Assembly: GCA_947175035.1 (NCBI GenBank)
Contig: CAMWLG010000040.1
Span: 1 to 32,537, forward strand
DNA: 32,537 nt
Source: an uncultured Lachnospiraceae bacterium
GTDB lineage: Bacteria > Bacillota > Clostridia > Lachnospirales > Lachnospiraceae
Direction: 5' to 3'
The first letter of the stretch is position 1, and each line of letters opens with the position of its first letter. Positions 7,576-14,676 of this stretch are shown here, piece by piece. The notes under the pieces are model-generated. The model was not told the DNA's origin. It worked only from the letters and a program-made list of their open reading frames with translations, and did no database searches. The position numbers were made by a program, and so were the translations under genes.

Positions 7576-8595
7576 TTATTTCCCAGCTGCCTTCTTTGCA
7601 AAATCTGTGTTCACCAAATTCTCATAGGGCACCTTGTTCTCCAGCACCTTGAACTCAATCAGGATATTCTGCAGCAAATCAAAGCTTTCCTGCTCAAAAA
7701 TCAAATCCTGTTTCCAAGTGTCCTGCTGATGATAACGCTCCACAATCTTCGTGATCGTATCCAGATCAGTTTCCTCAAACTGGGGGGCAATGACCTTCGC
7801 AATCTCCTCAGGTGTGTGTGCATTGACATAATCCATGCCTTTTTGGAGTGCGTCAGTAAATGCCTGAATCGTCTCCGGATGCTTCTCGATATAACTCTTC
7901 TTAGCCGAGAAGGAGGTATAAGGCACATAGCCGGAATCTTCCCCAAGGGACGCCACTACATAGCCATCACCCTTTTTCTCCAACAGTGTTGCATGGGGCT
8001 CAAACTCCACCGTGAACGCCGCGGAACCACCTGAGAACGCCGCTGCGGTGGAACCAAAGTCAATGCTTTGATCAATGCGTAGATCCGTCGCAGGGTCAAT
8101 GTTGTTTTTCAGGAGGATATACTCAAAGACCATCTCAGGCATACCGCCTGCTCTTCCCCCCAGCACATCCTTATCCTTCAACATATCCCAGGTAAAATTC
8201 TCTATGGGCTCTCTCGCCACCAGAAAATTCCCCGCCCGTTGGGTCAGCTGGGCAAAATTCACCACATAATCCTCTGTGCCGCCCGCATAGGTGTACACGC
8301 TGCTCTCACACCCCATGAAACCGATGTCTGCCGCACCCGTCAGCACTGCCGTCATGGTCTTGTCAGCGCCAAAGCCCGTCACCAGCTCCAGCTCGATTCC
8401 ATTCTCCGCAAAATAGCCCTCCTCGATCGCCACATACATCGGGGCATAGAAAATCGAGTGGGCTACTTCGTTAAGCACTACCTTTGTCCTGCCGCCTGTC
8501 TTAACTTCCGCTTTCTTCGATCCACACGCGGTAAGAGACAGGCTGACCAAAAGCATACAAAGAACAAGCGCCAATATTTTTCTGCACCTTTTCAT
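7576..8595 (-). CDS. ABC transporter substrate-binding lipoprotein, NMT1/SsuA-like
   Basis: An extracytoplasmic lipoprotein of 339 residues that should deliver a small organic ligand to an ABC importer. A type II signal peptide ends at the lipobox LTAC with Cys24. The mature part begins with TKVVLNEVAHSIFYAPMYVA and continues as an NMT1/THI5-like or SsuA-like fold, whose members bind aliphatic sulfonates, nitrate, or thiamine precursors. The exact ligand cannot be inferred. GGAGG lies 9 bases before the ATG. No permease or ATPase gene is adjacent, which is unusual for this class: the partner may be encoded elsewhere, or this is an orphan duplicate. It is followed by a hairpin, so it is probably monocistronic. 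Confidence 0.88.
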   Translation of the reverse strand: MKRCRKILALVLCMLLVSLSLTACGSKKAEVKTGGRTKVVLNEVAHSIFYAPMYVAIEEGYFAENGIELELVTGFGADKTMTAVLTGAADIGFMGCESSVYTYAGGTEDYVVNFAQLTQRAGNFLVAREPIENFTWDMLKDKDVLGGRAGGMPEMVFEYILLKNNIDPATDLRIDQSIDFGSTAAAFSGGSAAFTVEFEPHATLLEKKGDGYVVASLGEDSGYVPYTSFSAKKSYIEKHPETIQAFTDALQKGMDYVNAHTPEEIAKVIAPQFEETDLDTITKIVERYHQQDTWKQDLIFEQESFDLLQNILIEFKVLENKVPYENLVNTDFAKKAAGK

Positions 8596-8630
8596 AACAT
8601 AAATCCTCCAGTTTGAATTGTTGTCTATGG

Positions 8631-8636
8631 ATTATA
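8631..8636 (-). promoter_or_regulatory. Candidate -10 box upstream of the substrate-binding-protein gene
   Basis: A perfect minus-strand TATAAT 35 bases before the ATG at 8595. No convincing -35 box is seen, so it may need an activator or be fortuitous. Confidence 0.35.
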
Positions 8637-8688
8637 TTATGAATGCGTCGGGATTCGGTGCTTGTACGAGGGGACATAGAATTGGACA

Positions 8689-9111
8689 TCAGCTAAGATT
8701 CGCCTTAATCTTCTCAATCATCTCCGCATACTCTGCATCACTCAGATACGTCTTACCGGGATTCATCTCAAAGGTGCCGCCCCACTCGTCGCCATCTTTA
8801 TACTTGGGGCAAAGATGCATGTGTAAATGGCAGCCCGTGTCACCGTATGCGCCATAATTAAGTTTATCCGGATGAAAGGCTGCATGAATCGCCTTCGCGG
8901 CACGGTTGACATCCGCAAAGAATTTGTTTCTCTCCTCGTCACTGATATCCACGATCTCGCTGACATGATCCTTGTATGCCACGATACATCTGCCCGGATG
9001 GGACTGCTCTTTAAACAAAATCAATGTTGAGACCTCCAACTCACAGATGAAAATACCGAACTTGTCCAGCAACTCACCTCTCATACAATAACCGCAATTT
9101 GCATCCTTCAT
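8689..9111 (-). CDS. HIT family nucleotide-binding protein
   Basis: A 140-residue histidine-triad protein that would hydrolyse or transfer nucleotidyl groups on a small nucleotide substrate. The signature His95-x-His97-x-His99 lies in GCHLHMHLCPKY. An N-terminal Cys6-x2-Cys9 pair, probably with histidines, may form the zinc site seen in some HIT proteins. AGGAG is 8 bases before the ATG. It is monocistronic with a strong promoter of its own. The true substrate is unknown, as for most bacterial HIT proteins. Confidence 0.9.
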   Translation of the reverse strand: MKDANCGYCMRGELLDKFGIFICELEVSTLILFKEQSHPGRCIVAYKDHVSEIVDISDEERNKFFADVNRAAKAIHAAFHPDKLNYGAYGDTGCHLHMHLCPKYKDGDEWGGTFEMNPGKTYLSDAEYAEMIEKIKANLS

Positions 9112-9197
9112 ATTCTTCTCTCCTATCCACCTGCAGATTATCTCCGCCGGTTCGTTATTTGGCAGCAGCTTGTATTGCCACGCCGTCTTATGTTTAT

Positions 9198-9226
9198 ATT
9201 GTATGCTTCTTTACCAGAATTTGCAA
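9198..9226 (-). promoter_or_regulatory. Sigma-A promoter of the HIT gene
   Basis: Minus strand TTGCAA (9226-9221), 17-base spacer, TACAAT (9203-9198), about 87 bases upstream of the ATG at 9111. It begins just downstream of the PHP gene's stop codon. Confidence 0.7.
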
Positions 9227-9238
9227 GTGTCGAAAGCC

Positions 9239-9946
9239 CTATATATTCACAAGCCTCCCGATACTTTCCGGATTCGCGTTGAGCACAAGCTCCTCTGGAA
9301 AATCCGTCTCCCGTAACACCTCAAGAGCCTCCTCAAAACGCCCCACAGTATAGCAGATATGGCTGTCTGTCCCCAGCAGCACGGGTGTGTCATATTTCTT
9401 ACAGGTCTTTAAGAGTGTGATAATATTTTCCCTGCCATTCTGTCTGGAAGGGTGTGTCAGGGACGCGTTGTTCAGTTCCAGTGCCACGCCTTCCCGCTTT
9501 GCTGCCTTCACTAACTCTTCATAGTCCAACGGGTAGCGTGAATCGTCAGGATGTCCCAATATCTTCACGTAAGGATTCTCCATGGCATGGATGGAGGCAA
9601 TCGTATTCTCCTCCCTGCTGCCGGGTTTCACGCAGGACACATGCATACTGGCAATCGCGTAATCCAATCTGGAAAGCATGGTTTCATCCAAATCAAGACC
9701 ACCCTCATAGTCCATGATATCAACCTCCGCCCCGCAGAAAAGCCGCAACTCACCATATTGTCTGGGAATACATTTATAATTTCCAAAATAATTGCGGTGA
9801 GGCCCCCCGGGCACGGCAGGGCCATGCTCGCTTAATCCCAGAAACAACAGCCCCACCTCCCGCGCAGCCTCAATATTTTCCTTCAGCGTGCTATATCCGT
9901 GGCCGCTTGACACCGTGTGGGTATGCAAGTCCATATAAATCTTCAT
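9239..9946 (-). CDS. PHP-domain phosphatase, YcdX-like
   Basis: A metal-dependent phosphoesterase of the PHP superfamily, 235 residues, close to the length of E. coli YcdX. Metal-binding motifs are visible: DLHTHT with His8 and His10, LSEHG with His41, AEVDI with Glu74, SMHVS with His102, ILGHPDD, and GTDSH near the C-terminus. Its substrate is unknown; YcdX-type enzymes bind three metal ions and hydrolyse phosphate esters. The start overlaps the stop of the DUF1836 gene in an ATGA arrangement (9943-9946), so the two proteins are translationally coupled. Confidence 0.88.
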   Translation of the reverse strand: MKIYMDLHTHTVSSGHGYSTLKENIEAAREVGLLFLGLSEHGPAVPGGPHRNYFGNYKCIPRQYGELRLFCGAEVDIMDYEGGLDLDETMLSRLDYAIASMHVSCVKPGSREENTIASIHAMENPYVKILGHPDDSRYPLDYEELVKAAKREGVALELNNASLTHPSRQNGRENIITLLKTCKKYDTPVLLGTDSHICYTVGRFEEALEVLRETDFPEELVLNANPESIGRLVNI

Positions 9947-10596
9947 TCTTCCGTCTGTCCCTTCTCCTTGCTGCTTTGACGTTTCTTCGTTTTCGCGGAT
10001 GTCGCCTTCTCTGCAAGCTCGTCAATCATTTTCTCAATAATCATTTTTTTCACATAGACATCAAAACTTAACAGACAGATAAAGGAAAACTGGCGCAGGA
10101 ACTCCTGGCTCTCTAGTGGTGCGTCGTCGAAAGTCTGCTCTGCCAGTTTAAACTTCTCAATCACATCCTGCTTGAGCATCTCTATCTGGCCCTTCTCCAT
10201 GCCAAAGGCTTCCTGATAGACACTCTCCAAATTAAATTCCTTGCCGTTCTGGAAAAACTGCTCCGTGATAGGCCCCAGAAGTGTCTGAATATCACTGATG
10301 GACATAATTCCCTTGTAATAGTAGATAAATATCAACAAAAGCACATGCTCCTTGGAATATTTCTTCTTCACGGGGGGCGGCAGCAGGTTATTTTTGGCAT
10401 AATTGTTGATCATGGTCTTGGTGAGAATCTTGTCATCACCGGGATTGCGTGCACCCGCCCGCAGCCGGCTATCCATAAAAGTTGTCACCTGATCCATATA
10501 TAAATCAATATTAGGTATATCCGAGGGCTTGATGTACTCAATACGCTCCAAGCTCTCCAAAATACTGTTTAACAGGTCTTCCGTATTAATCGTCAA
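9943..10596 (-). CDS. DUF1836 protein, MerR-like helix-turn-helix
   Basis: A 217-residue DUF1836 protein of unknown function. It begins with TTG, preceded by AGGAGG at 7 bases. The central ILTKTMINNYAKNNLLPPP and KYSKEHVLLLIFIYYYKG segments (about 78-125) match the MerR-like DNA-binding pattern noted for this family. The C-terminus is helical and ends in a Lys/Arg/Ser/Glu-rich tail. It is the first gene of a two-gene unit with the PHP phosphatase and overlaps it by four bases. A regulatory role is inferred from the helix-turn-helix. Confidence 0.78.
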   Translation of the reverse strand: MTINTEDLLNSILESLERIEYIKPSDIPNIDLYMDQVTTFMDSRLRAGARNPGDDKILTKTMINNYAKNNLLPPPVKKKYSKEHVLLLIFIYYYKGIMSISDIQTLLGPITEQFFQNGKEFNLESVYQEAFGMEKGQIEMLKQDVIEKFKLAEQTFDDAPLESQEFLRQFSFICLLSFDVYVKKMIIEKMIDELAEKATSAKTKKRQSSKEKGQTEE

Positions 10597-10657
10597 TGTT
10601 ACTCCTCCTTAGGCTCAGACCATACCTAGTATGTCATAAATCTTATATCCCTAATAC

Positions 10658-10686
10658 AGTATATAGTATTTAAAACCACATATCAA
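10658..10686 (-). promoter_or_regulatory. Sigma-A promoter of the DUF1836-PHP unit
   Basis: Minus strand TTGATA (10686-10681), 17-base spacer, TATACT (10663-10658), about 60 bases upstream of the TTG start at 10596. Confidence 0.72.
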
Positions 10687-10730
10687 CTATTTTTTATATT
10701 TAGATAGCTAATTTTATGGTCAATTTCCTG

Positions 10731-10759
10731 TTTACTTTAAGAATTTAGTGTGGTAAAAT
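10731..10759 (+). promoter_or_regulatory. Sigma-A promoter of the yerC-like gene
   Basis: TTTACT (10731-10736), 17 bases, TAAAAT (10754-10759) with a TGG extension. Predicted start of transcription is near 10766, 80 bases before the ATG. Confidence 0.72.
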
Positions 10760-10775
10760 GTCCCCTAGAGATTCC

Positions 10776-10795
10776 CATTGTAAAATTTTACAGTG
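10776..10795 (+). promoter_or_regulatory. Palindromic operator candidate in the yerC-like leader
   Basis: A perfect 14-bp palindrome TGTAAAATTTTACA (10779-10792). The flanks CA.../...TG extend it to 20 bp with one mismatched pair. It sits about 13 bases after the predicted transcription start, where a bound repressor would block initiation or elongation. It is too AT-rich to act as a terminator. Confidence 0.5.
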
Positions 10796-10845
10796 CGAAA
10801 GTGCTCTATCCATTATTTTTTGAAGAAAGAATGAGGATATTTAAG

Positions 10846-11133
10846 ATGAATAAAAAGATTAAAACAGAAGCCGTGGATTTTTTATTTGATGCTATCTTAA
10901 GCCTTGAAACACGCGAGGAATGCTACAATTTCTTCGAAGACCTGTGTACCGTAAATGAACTGCTCTCCCTCTCCCAGCGCTTTGACGTGGCATCCATGCT
11001 CAGAGACCACAAAACCTATCTTGAAATTGCAGAAAAAACCGGCGCATCCACTGCCACCATCAGCCGCGTAAACCGCTCCCTCAATTACGGAAACGATGGC
11101 TATGATCTGGTATTTGAGCGGATTAGCCGGTAA
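10846..11133 (+). CDS. YerC/YecD family TrpR-like regulator
   Basis: A 95-residue protein of the YerC/YecD family, which shares the all-helical TrpR fold. The ATG at 10846 has GAGGA 8 bases upstream; the open frame extends 32 codons further but over the promoter and operator. The recognition region is in LSLSQRFDVASMLRDH and the following IAEKTGASTATISRVNRSL (about 42-80), a typical helix-turn-helix. It would act as a DNA-binding repressor; the regulon and effector of YerC are not known to me. The palindrome in its own leader suggests autoregulation. It converges on the bactofilin gene. Confidence 0.85.
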   Translation: MNKKIKTEAVDFLFDAILSLETREECYNFFEDLCTVNELLSLSQRFDVASMLRDHKTYLEIAEKTGASTATISRVNRSLNYGNDGYDLVFERISR

Positions 11134-11135
11134 AA

Positions 11136-11168
11136 AATTTATGTTCATAAATTATTTATGTTTATGAA
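11136..11168. repeat. AT-rich overlapping hairpins between convergent yerC-like and bactofilin genes
   Basis: AATTTATG-TT-CATAAATT (11136-11153) is a perfect 8-bp stem. The alternative TTCATAAA/TTTATGAA (11144-11151 and 11161-11168) overlaps it. This may be a weak bidirectional terminator, but neither stem has G-C pairs enough to be confident. Confidence 0.35.
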
Positions 11169-11704
11169 TTGTTCTCTGATGAACCTGACGTCTGCCCTTG
11201 CATAGCTTCGCCGGATGTATTTTCCCTCGCTGATTCTTCCTGCAATTCATTGCTCTCCGCCTCTTGCACTTCGCGCAATGCCTCCGCGAGAGCCGCCTTT
11301 GCGGACTTCTTGCTCGCCTTGACAGCCTTTGCTGCCCTTGCCTTAGCCTTTCTGTCAGACACAGGCTGATTCATATCGCACTTTCCTTGGAATATTGCGT
11401 TCTCATCAATGACAATCACCGTCGTGACGATGTTGCCCAACACCTTCGCAGTACCGGTGAGTTCCACCTTCTGCTGCACCGTGATATCTCCGAGAACTTC
11501 TCCTCCGATCACAACCGACGCCGCTGTCACATTCCCGTTGACAGAACCGCCAGCACCCAGAATCAACGTGCCTCCCACAGTCACGCTTCCGTCAATATCC
11601 CCGTCAATCCTGACAGAACCGGGTGATGCAAAATCCCCATCAATCTGTGTTCCTTTTCCAATCAGTGTTGAAATACTGATTTCCGTCTCCTTCTTGCCCA
11701 TCAT
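11162..11704 (-). CDS. Bactofilin (polymer-forming cytoskeletal protein)
   Basis: A 180-residue bactofilin. Residues about 12-110 form the short repeated beta-strand pattern (IGKGTQIDGDFASPGSVRID and onward) of the DUF583 right-handed beta-helix that polymerises at the membrane without nucleotide. The tail is first basic and Ala/Lys-rich (about 117-148), then acidic and Ser/Gly-rich. AAGGAGG precedes ATG-ATG; the first ATG has the better spacing. The LytM-like gene ends 14 bases upstream, and its stop overlaps the ribosome binding site. Bactofilins paired with M23 peptidase genes control local peptidoglycan synthesis and cell shape in other bacteria; the same role is inferred here. Confidence 0.92.
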   Translation of the reverse strand: MMGKKETEISISTLIGKGTQIDGDFASPGSVRIDGDIDGSVTVGGTLILGAGGSVNGNVTAASVVIGGEVLGDITVQQKVELTGTAKVLGNIVTTVIVIDENAIFQGKCDMNQPVSDRKAKARAAKAVKASKKSAKAALAEALREVQEAESNELQEESARENTSGEAMQGQTSGSSENNS

Positions 11705-11718
11705 AATACTTCTCCTCC

Positions 11719-12453
11719 TTAACCTACAATGTCCAACATTTCTTCCGGATTAATATAGACTCCATCCTTCATCATTTGATAACCCAGCTTTTCATGACCC
11801 GCTTCAATCTCAAAAAGGGGCGTACCTCCTGCCACCGATTCGCCTTTCTCCACCTTCGGCTCCCCGGCGTTTCTGTATATTGTCACATAGCCATTGCCAT
11901 GGTCAACCCATATATTATGTCCATATTCCACATCGTCATTGACCGCCGTTACTGTACCGATCGCCGTAGCCACCACAGTAGTTCCCACCGCAGCGGTAAA
12001 CACAAAGATAGGATCACCCTCCAAGAATTCCTCCACGGAGGCAGAACCATTCAACGGAAACTCTGTTGGCCTGCTCCGCTTTTCAAGCTGTTCCAGCAGC
12101 TCAGCCTCACTCTGGGTCTTCTGGCTGACTGTCTCGCTCAATATCTGGACTGTCTCATTCAGTCCCACAATCTCCGTCTCCAGCCCCAGCTTGTCATTCT
12201 TTAACTGGTCATTTTCCTCCTCCAGCCGCTTAATCTCTGATAACTGCCCATCACTGCGGGCATCCACCGCCTCCCAGATTCTTTCTTCATAGAGAATATA
12301 ACCCAGCATGACGCCAATGACAATGCAGAGCGCCAAAATAATCACCCAGAGCAGTCTGGATGTAATCCGGAATTGTTTTACCTTGGCATCAGTTGCGTTA
12401 GATGTAACGAGTACGACATGGCTTATTTTGCGCTTGTGTTTGTCACGTAGCAT
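11719..12453 (-). CDS. Membrane-anchored coiled-coil protein with degenerate LytM (M23) domain
   Basis: A 244-residue protein with a short basic cytoplasmic N-terminus, one membrane segment (about 34-55), an extracellular coiled coil (about 64-127) and a C-terminal LytM/M23 domain (about 147-244). The domain keeps the family shape (G-V-A strand, DHGNGYVTIY, a Gly turn, a final strand), but the zinc ligands look lost: no HxGxD equivalent near 150-160, Asn195 where the YxHL His is expected, and no HxH near 224-228. It is therefore likely a non-enzymatic regulator or binder. GGAGGTGA lies upstream of the ATG. It is the first gene of a pair with bactofilin, so it may bring the cytoskeleton together with wall synthesis. 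Confidence 0.82.
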   Translation of the reverse strand: MLRDKHKRKISHVVLVTSNATDAKVKQFRITSRLLWVIILALCIVIGVMLGYILYEERIWEAVDARSDGQLSEIKRLEEENDQLKNDKLGLETEIVGLNETVQILSETVSQKTQSEAELLEQLEKRSRPTEFPLNGSASVEEFLEGDPIFVFTAAVGTTVVATAIGTVTAVNDDVEYGHNIWVDHGNGYVTIYRNAGEPKVEKGESVAGGTPLFEIEAGHEKLGYQMMKDGVYINPEEMLDIVG

Positions 12454-12480
12454 AAAATGTCACCTCCGGTAAACTTCATA

Positions 12481-12509
12481 ATTGTACCACATGTGACCAT
12501 TTACAGCAA
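12481..12509 (-). promoter_or_regulatory. Sigma-A promoter of the LytM-bactofilin unit
   Basis: Minus strand TTGCTG (12509-12504), 17-base spacer, TACAAT (12486-12481), with a TGG extension before the -10 box. It is 28 bases upstream of the ATG. Confidence 0.65.
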
Positions 12510-12618
12510 TATTTGCTTAATAAATTTGTAACATTTATCCAAGTTTTTCTTGTTTTTATTGTAAAAAATGTAAATTTTCCAATGTATTTTTTGTCTATAA
12601 TATACAAATCCCTGGAAC

Positions 12619-13671
12619 CTAGACCTCGAGAGACATATCTCCCTGCACAATCCACTTCTTCTTTCGCATAAACTCAGAAATCAACAGGCTCAGTATCCCG
12701 GGCAGGATAAAGTGCATCAGCAGGATTAACCCGATTGCCGCCGCTGCGCTCATACCGCCCTCTCTCATGGAGCCGTAAGCTGCAAACTGTCCCACGAATC
12801 CCGCAGATCCCATACCTGACCCCACCGGCGTGCTGGTCATATGGAATACCGCCGAGGACACAGGCCCCAGAATCGCGCTGGAAAAAATCGCAGGCAGCCA
12901 GATAACAGGTTTCTTCACAATATTGGGCACCTGCAGCATGGAGGTTCCCACTCCCTGGGCAATCAGACCGCCCATCTTGTTCTCCCTGTAACTCGCCACC
13001 GCAAAACCCACCATATTGCAGCAGCACCCAACGGTTGCCGCGCCCGCCGCAAGACCGCTTAAACTCATGGACACGCCAATCGCCGCGGAACTGATGGGCA
13101 ATGTCAATATCATCCCCATCAACACGGAGACCACAATCCCGCCGATAAAAGGATGCTGCTCCACGTTCACATTCACCAACGCTCCCAGCCACCCCATAAG
13201 AGCCGTAATCGGAGGCCCTGCCACAAACCCTGCCACAGAGCCGGACAGAATCACCACCAGCGGCGTCACCAGAATGTCCACTTTAGTCTTGCCCGCCACA
13301 AGATGCCCGACCTTGATCGCCACAATCGCCGCGATAAAAGCTCCCAGAGGTTCCCCTGGCTTACCCAGCCCATAAGCTTCCATGGCAGTCACACCCGGGA
13401 ATGCCCCAATCATGCCTGCCACAGCCGCGGATACCGCCACCAGCGGCCCTTCCTTGAATTTGCACGCCACACCTACGCCAATGCCCGCTCCTGTGAGCGT
13501 TTTCGCCACATTGCTGACGGCATTCAGATACACACCCAATGTCCCGCCAATCAGACTGCCCAACTGCGCGATAATCGTCCCGATAATCAGCGTTGAAAAC
13601 AGTCCCAGCGCCATGCCGCTCAGTCCGTCAATAAAAATTTCCCTTAACCACTTAGTACATTTTTCTTTCAC
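12619..13671 (-). CDS. PTS IIC-type membrane transporter
   Basis: A 350-residue integral membrane protein resembling stand-alone PTS EIIC (PTS_EIIC_2 type). Start: a GTG at 13671 with AGGAG 7 bases upstream; the frame remains open 22 codons further but without a site. The sequence is nearly all hydrophobic segments rich in Gly, Ala, Ile and Val, with conserved-looking turns such as ITALMGWLGALVNVNVEQHP and TSTPVGSGMGSAGFVGQFAA. No IIA or IIB domain is present, so sugar phosphotransfer would need partners elsewhere; several members of this family have no proven PTS role. The first 20 bases overlap the end of hisA, so the two are translationally linked. Confidence 0.8.
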   Translation of the reverse strand: MKEKCTKWLREIFIDGLSGMALGLFSTLIIGTIIAQLGSLIGGTLGVYLNAVSNVAKTLTGAGIGVGVACKFKEGPLVAVSAAVAGMIGAFPGVTAMEAYGLGKPGEPLGAFIAAIVAIKVGHLVAGKTKVDILVTPLVVILSGSVAGFVAGPPITALMGWLGALVNVNVEQHPFIGGIVVSVLMGMILTLPISSAAIGVSMSLSGLAAGAATVGCCCNMVGFAVASYRENKMGGLIAQGVGTSMLQVPNIVKKPVIWLPAIFSSAILGPVSSAVFHMTSTPVGSGMGSAGFVGQFAAYGSMREGGMSAAAAIGLILLMHFILPGILSLLISEFMRKKKWIVQGDMSLEV

Positions 13672-14464
13672 TTTCGTTCTCCTTTTGCTTATGTATGCAT
13701 ATTTCGAGCACATCCTCCCAACGCAGCGTTCCTCCAAACAAATCCAACGCGCTGCCCACGGTCACGTTCAACCGATCATGCCCCAACTCCTTCAGGAGCA
13801 GCAAATCCTCCATATTGTGAACACCTCCCGCGTATGTAGCAGGCAGTCCGTCCCAACTTCCAAGAAGTCCTGCCAGCTCCCGCTCAATCCCCTGATTTTT
13901 CCCCTCAACATCCACCGCGTGGATCAGGAACTCATCACAATACTCCGAAAGTCTGTCCATGAGCTCTATCGTCACTCGCTCTCTCGTCATCTTCTGCCAG
14001 CGGTCTGTCACAATAAAATATCCATCCATTGTCCGCCTGCAGCTGAGATCCAACACCAGCCGCTCCTTCCCCACCGCCTGCACCATCTCGTCCAGCCTGT
14101 CGTAACGGATGCTCCCGTCCCGAAACACATAGGAGGTCACGATCACATGACTTGCCCCCGCCTGAAGGAATTCTCCCCCGTTTGTCGGAGTGATACCGCC
14201 ACCCACCTGCATGCCCCCCGGATAGGCGGCAAGCGCATCCATGGCCTGCCGCTTGGTCTCGCCATAATGCTCGCTGTCCACACTGTTCAAGAGAATGATA
14301 TGTCCCCCTTTTAATCCCGCTTTTTTATATAAATCGGCAAAAAAAGCTGCCGTCTGCTCCGCAACGAAGTTCTCCTCCGCCTGATTGCCGGCATCCCGCA
14401 GGCTGCCGCCCACAATCTGTTTCACTTTCCCGTTATGAATGTCGATACATGGACGAAATTCCAT
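13652..14464 (-). CDS. hisA: Eukaryotic-type HisA, ProFAR isomerase
   Basis: Catalyses the Amadori isomerisation of ProFAR in histidine synthesis. It is the eukaryotic-type HisA (yeast HIS6, plant HISN3), not the usual bacterial one. The 270 residues give FRPCIDIHNGKVKQIVGG (3-20) with catalytic Asp8, QVGGGI (86-91), AVDVEGKNQGIE (183-194) with the second Asp at 185, TYAGGV (210-215) and GSALDLFGG (237-245). Start at 14464 is chosen because GGGAG lies upstream and the extended -10 box at 14501-14506 overlaps any start at 14500. It is not next to other his genes, and the PTS IIC-like gene overlaps its 3' end. Confidence 0.9.
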   Translation of the reverse strand: MEFRPCIDIHNGKVKQIVGGSLRDAGNQAEENFVAEQTAAFFADLYKKAGLKGGHIILLNSVDSEHYGETKRQAMDALAAYPGGMQVGGGITPTNGGEFLQAGASHVIVTSYVFRDGSIRYDRLDEMVQAVGKERLVLDLSCRRTMDGYFIVTDRWQKMTRERVTIELMDRLSEYCDEFLIHAVDVEGKNQGIERELAGLLGSWDGLPATYAGGVHNMEDLLLLKELGHDRLNVTVGSALDLFGGTLRWEDVLEICIHKQKENESERKMY

Positions 14465-14500
14465 ATCCGCTCCCATCCGCGCGCCCGCGCCTGATTCCAT

Positions 14501-14506
14501 ATTTTA
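14501..14506 (-). promoter_or_regulatory. Extended -10 promoter of hisA
   Basis: Minus strand TGGTAAAAT, a TGn-extended -10 box. Predicted transcription start is near 14494, 30 bases before the ATG at 14464. No -35 box at normal spacing. Confidence 0.5.
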
Positions 14507-14598
14507 CCATAATTTTTTTATCAATTTTTTTCAAATATTTCCATCAAACATTCCCATATTACACTAAAAACGCTTTCCAGTCCAGTCCAAAACAACAG

Positions 14599-14604
14599 TA
14601 TAAA
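14599..14604 (+). promoter_or_regulatory. Candidate -10 box of the Asn-rich lipoprotein gene
   Basis: TATAAA 72 bases before the ATG. The best upstream hexamer (TTCCAG, 18-base spacer) is poor. The leader holds a GCCCC.../...GGGGC stem just before the ribosome binding site. Confidence 0.3.
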
Positions 14605-14676
14605 AATAAATATCTCGTCAATACTAATGCAAGCCCCACAATTTTTGAATTTTCAGGGGCAGGAAGGGAGGATATT

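Noticed and set aside
13672..13737. N-terminal extension of the PTS IIC-like protein
   Set aside because: The extra 22 residues lie inside hisA, are hydrophilic with many Arg and Cys, and have no ribosome binding site, while the GTG at 13671 has one.
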